From NCBI GenBank assembly GCA_009760855.2, contig WPIO01000277.1:1-62000 (forward strand): DNA of 62,000 nt, given 5' to 3'. Shown here in pieces: positions 60,401 to 62,000 of this stretch. The DNA is from Cristatella mucedo. Taxonomy: Eukaryota > Bryozoa > Phylactolaemata > Cristatellidae. The notes beneath the pieces are model-generated. The model ran no database searches. It was given only the letters and a program-made list of their open reading frames with translations, and had not been told where the DNA came from. Position 1 is the first letter of the stretch. Each line of letters opens with the position of its first letter. Position numbers and translations under genes: made by a program.

Positions 60401-62000
60401 ACCCGTAGAATAGGGTGCAGCTGTGGCGATCATCATCTTTGCATTAAAAGCCATACCCTGCATCAAATCAATTGCTCAACCACCTGCAGCAGGCGGGGCA
60501 TACGTTCGTGGCCGGATGCTGCCGTACTAATTACGATTGCAGAAGCAGCAGCCGACACACACAACAATTGTTCCATGATTTATGCACACGATGGATATAA
60601 AATATGTATAGGTACTGCGAACGGTATTTGGCGTGGTAATTGGAGCTTGGAACAGCCAATTTCTAGCCACTTTGAATTGCATTTTTTGTAGATGTCATGA
60701 CACTACCATCGGTTGCCATGTATTGAAAAAGGATATACGCTTGTGATTGCCTGAAGCAATGTGGTTGCACTCTTAACAGTTAATTCTGAAATACACGAGA
60801 CAATTTGAAGCTTCTCCTCACTGCTGTTGGTGTATTTATGAGATTTTTAGTTATTGGCGTATTTTGCTGGGATATTGCTTCGACTGCCTCGAACAGCCTT
60901 CGATTAAGCGCCCACAGTGGGTGCAAATTATGTGCACCACAATGCAATGTTACTTGGAATGAGACTTGCAGTTTCGCTCAGCCACTATTGTCTATATTCA
61001 GAATAGGCCCAAGGCGAGTGCTGTCGCTTGTCGTACTTTGCTGACAGTTGACGAGCAATGTACCCTTAAAATGTCACGGTTTCACTTTGGTTTCACAGCG
61101 AAAGAAACTAAGAAAGAGCCTGAGAGTAGAGCAACTTGCAATCATAAAGAGAGTTGCTAGTTAACTCATTCGTTTCGCCTTGCGACCGATTAAGAAGGAT
61201 TGATAAAGATTAACGAGGATAGCTACGAGGAACTGAGCCGTTGCACTCCATTTAATTGCATGTCATGGGGACGCTCGTTCACAACTGGGCTAAATTAAAA
61301 GGGTAGGCTTTGAACTGAGTCGTTCATATATGGAATCCAAATAAACCTTCACGATGACCATTTCAGGAAGATTTGCAGTGAATTAAAGTAGATTTCGGTA
61401 TTTGCCCAGGCCATTGCTAACGGTTGCCGCTGACTGATGGAGTGCACGGATAAACAAGTTCAGGACTTTATGTGGGTGTGCACAAAATACAGTGTGCTTT
61501 AGCATGCTATAGAAACTTGAACTAATGGCAATATATTTCTACTCGTTTTGCTGTGGATTGAGGTATTTCCCGGTCCGTTACAGTCGATTGCAGTGGATAG
61601 CACGAGACTGTCCATGCCAATGCATAGTATTATTATTATTATAGCAATACTATTAAAAATTAAATATTACGAATACATTTTTCACAGAGTGTACTGTCTT
61701 GGACCTTTAAAAACGGAACTTTTCGCAGTGGATTGCAGTTTTAGCACGAGGTGATGCAATCTATTTTAGGTGACTTCACGAAAACTAGCGAGCGAATGTT
61801 TCCCAAACTCTTGTGAGGGCACCTCAAATATTGCGTAGTTTATATTCCAAACGTGCTAGGCAACCGATTTGTGGTTGATTCATCGTAATTTGAAGTGGAT
61901 TGTAGTACAGGCCTACGTCTGTGCAGCTCATTTGCAGTCGTGCGACTATGCATTTTCATGAAATTAGATATATGCACACATTCGATAGTGTAATGCAACA
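57476..62000 (+). repeat. Degenerate ~170-bp satellite array, runs off window
   Basis: A core of the type GGCCATTGCAGTCGATTGC, preceded by GTATTGG/GTATTTGCC, recurs near 57633, 57803, 57953, 58126, 58276, 58446, 58618, 58776, 58951, 59126, 59289, 59475, 59643, 59828 and 60022, and again near 60855, 61015, 61400 and 61570. Spacing is mostly 150-190. Monomers are strongly diverged. Open frames across it (for example 58468-58791 minus) are not supported as genes. Confidence 0.8.

Overview
This is a eukaryotic (metazoan) genomic window: exons are short and separated by kilobase introns with GT..AG borders, and most of the rest is decayed non-LTR retrotransposons, tRNA-derived SINEs, TA/TG microsatellites and satellite DNA. 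No prokaryotic gene organisation is present. The host gene is a receptor-type protein tyrosine phosphatase (RPTP), a family found in animals and their close relatives. Its divergence fits an early-branching animal such as a sponge or cnidarian, but the window alone cannot settle the species.

The one convincing host gene runs on the + strand from 6060 to 44322. I can follow 18 exons whose reading phases join without a break into 653 residues plus a stop. In order they encode a transmembrane helix, a juxtamembrane segment, a first PTP domain (D1) with an intact Cys-x5-Arg active site, and a second PTP domain (D2) whose active-site loop has lost the arginine. This is the tandem-domain layout of RPTPs. 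D1 should be the enzyme and D2 a pseudophosphatase. D1 also carries Lys in place of the WPD-loop proline. The ectodomain exons were not found and probably lie upstream of the window.

The introns and the flank are full of transposons. I distinguish LINE family A (CR1/L2-like, with a 3' stem-loop and an ATT-rich tail), LINE family B (CR1/L2-like, with a different 3' end), a third fragment type C, SINE1 (tRNA-derived, carrying the same 3' stem-loop as LINE A) and SINE2 (a second tRNA-derived family). Nested insertions give a relative order: A inserted into B, SINE1 inserted into A, and SINE2 copies inserted into A.

From 45355 to 55395 there is no host gene I can support. A LINE B copy and a LINE C fragment are followed by a 5.4-kb unit bounded by two 690-bp direct repeats that I read as differing at a single base (47327-48016 and 52030-52719). 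Its interior is GC-richer and holds unfamiliar open frames, including one coding for repetitive Ser/Glu/Ala modules. A LINE A copy carrying three tandem SINE2 insertions follows.

From about 56.5 kb to the window end lies a degenerate tandem satellite with a monomer of about 170 bp, signs of a three-monomer higher-order repeat of about 495 bp, and an orientation switch near 57.4 kb.
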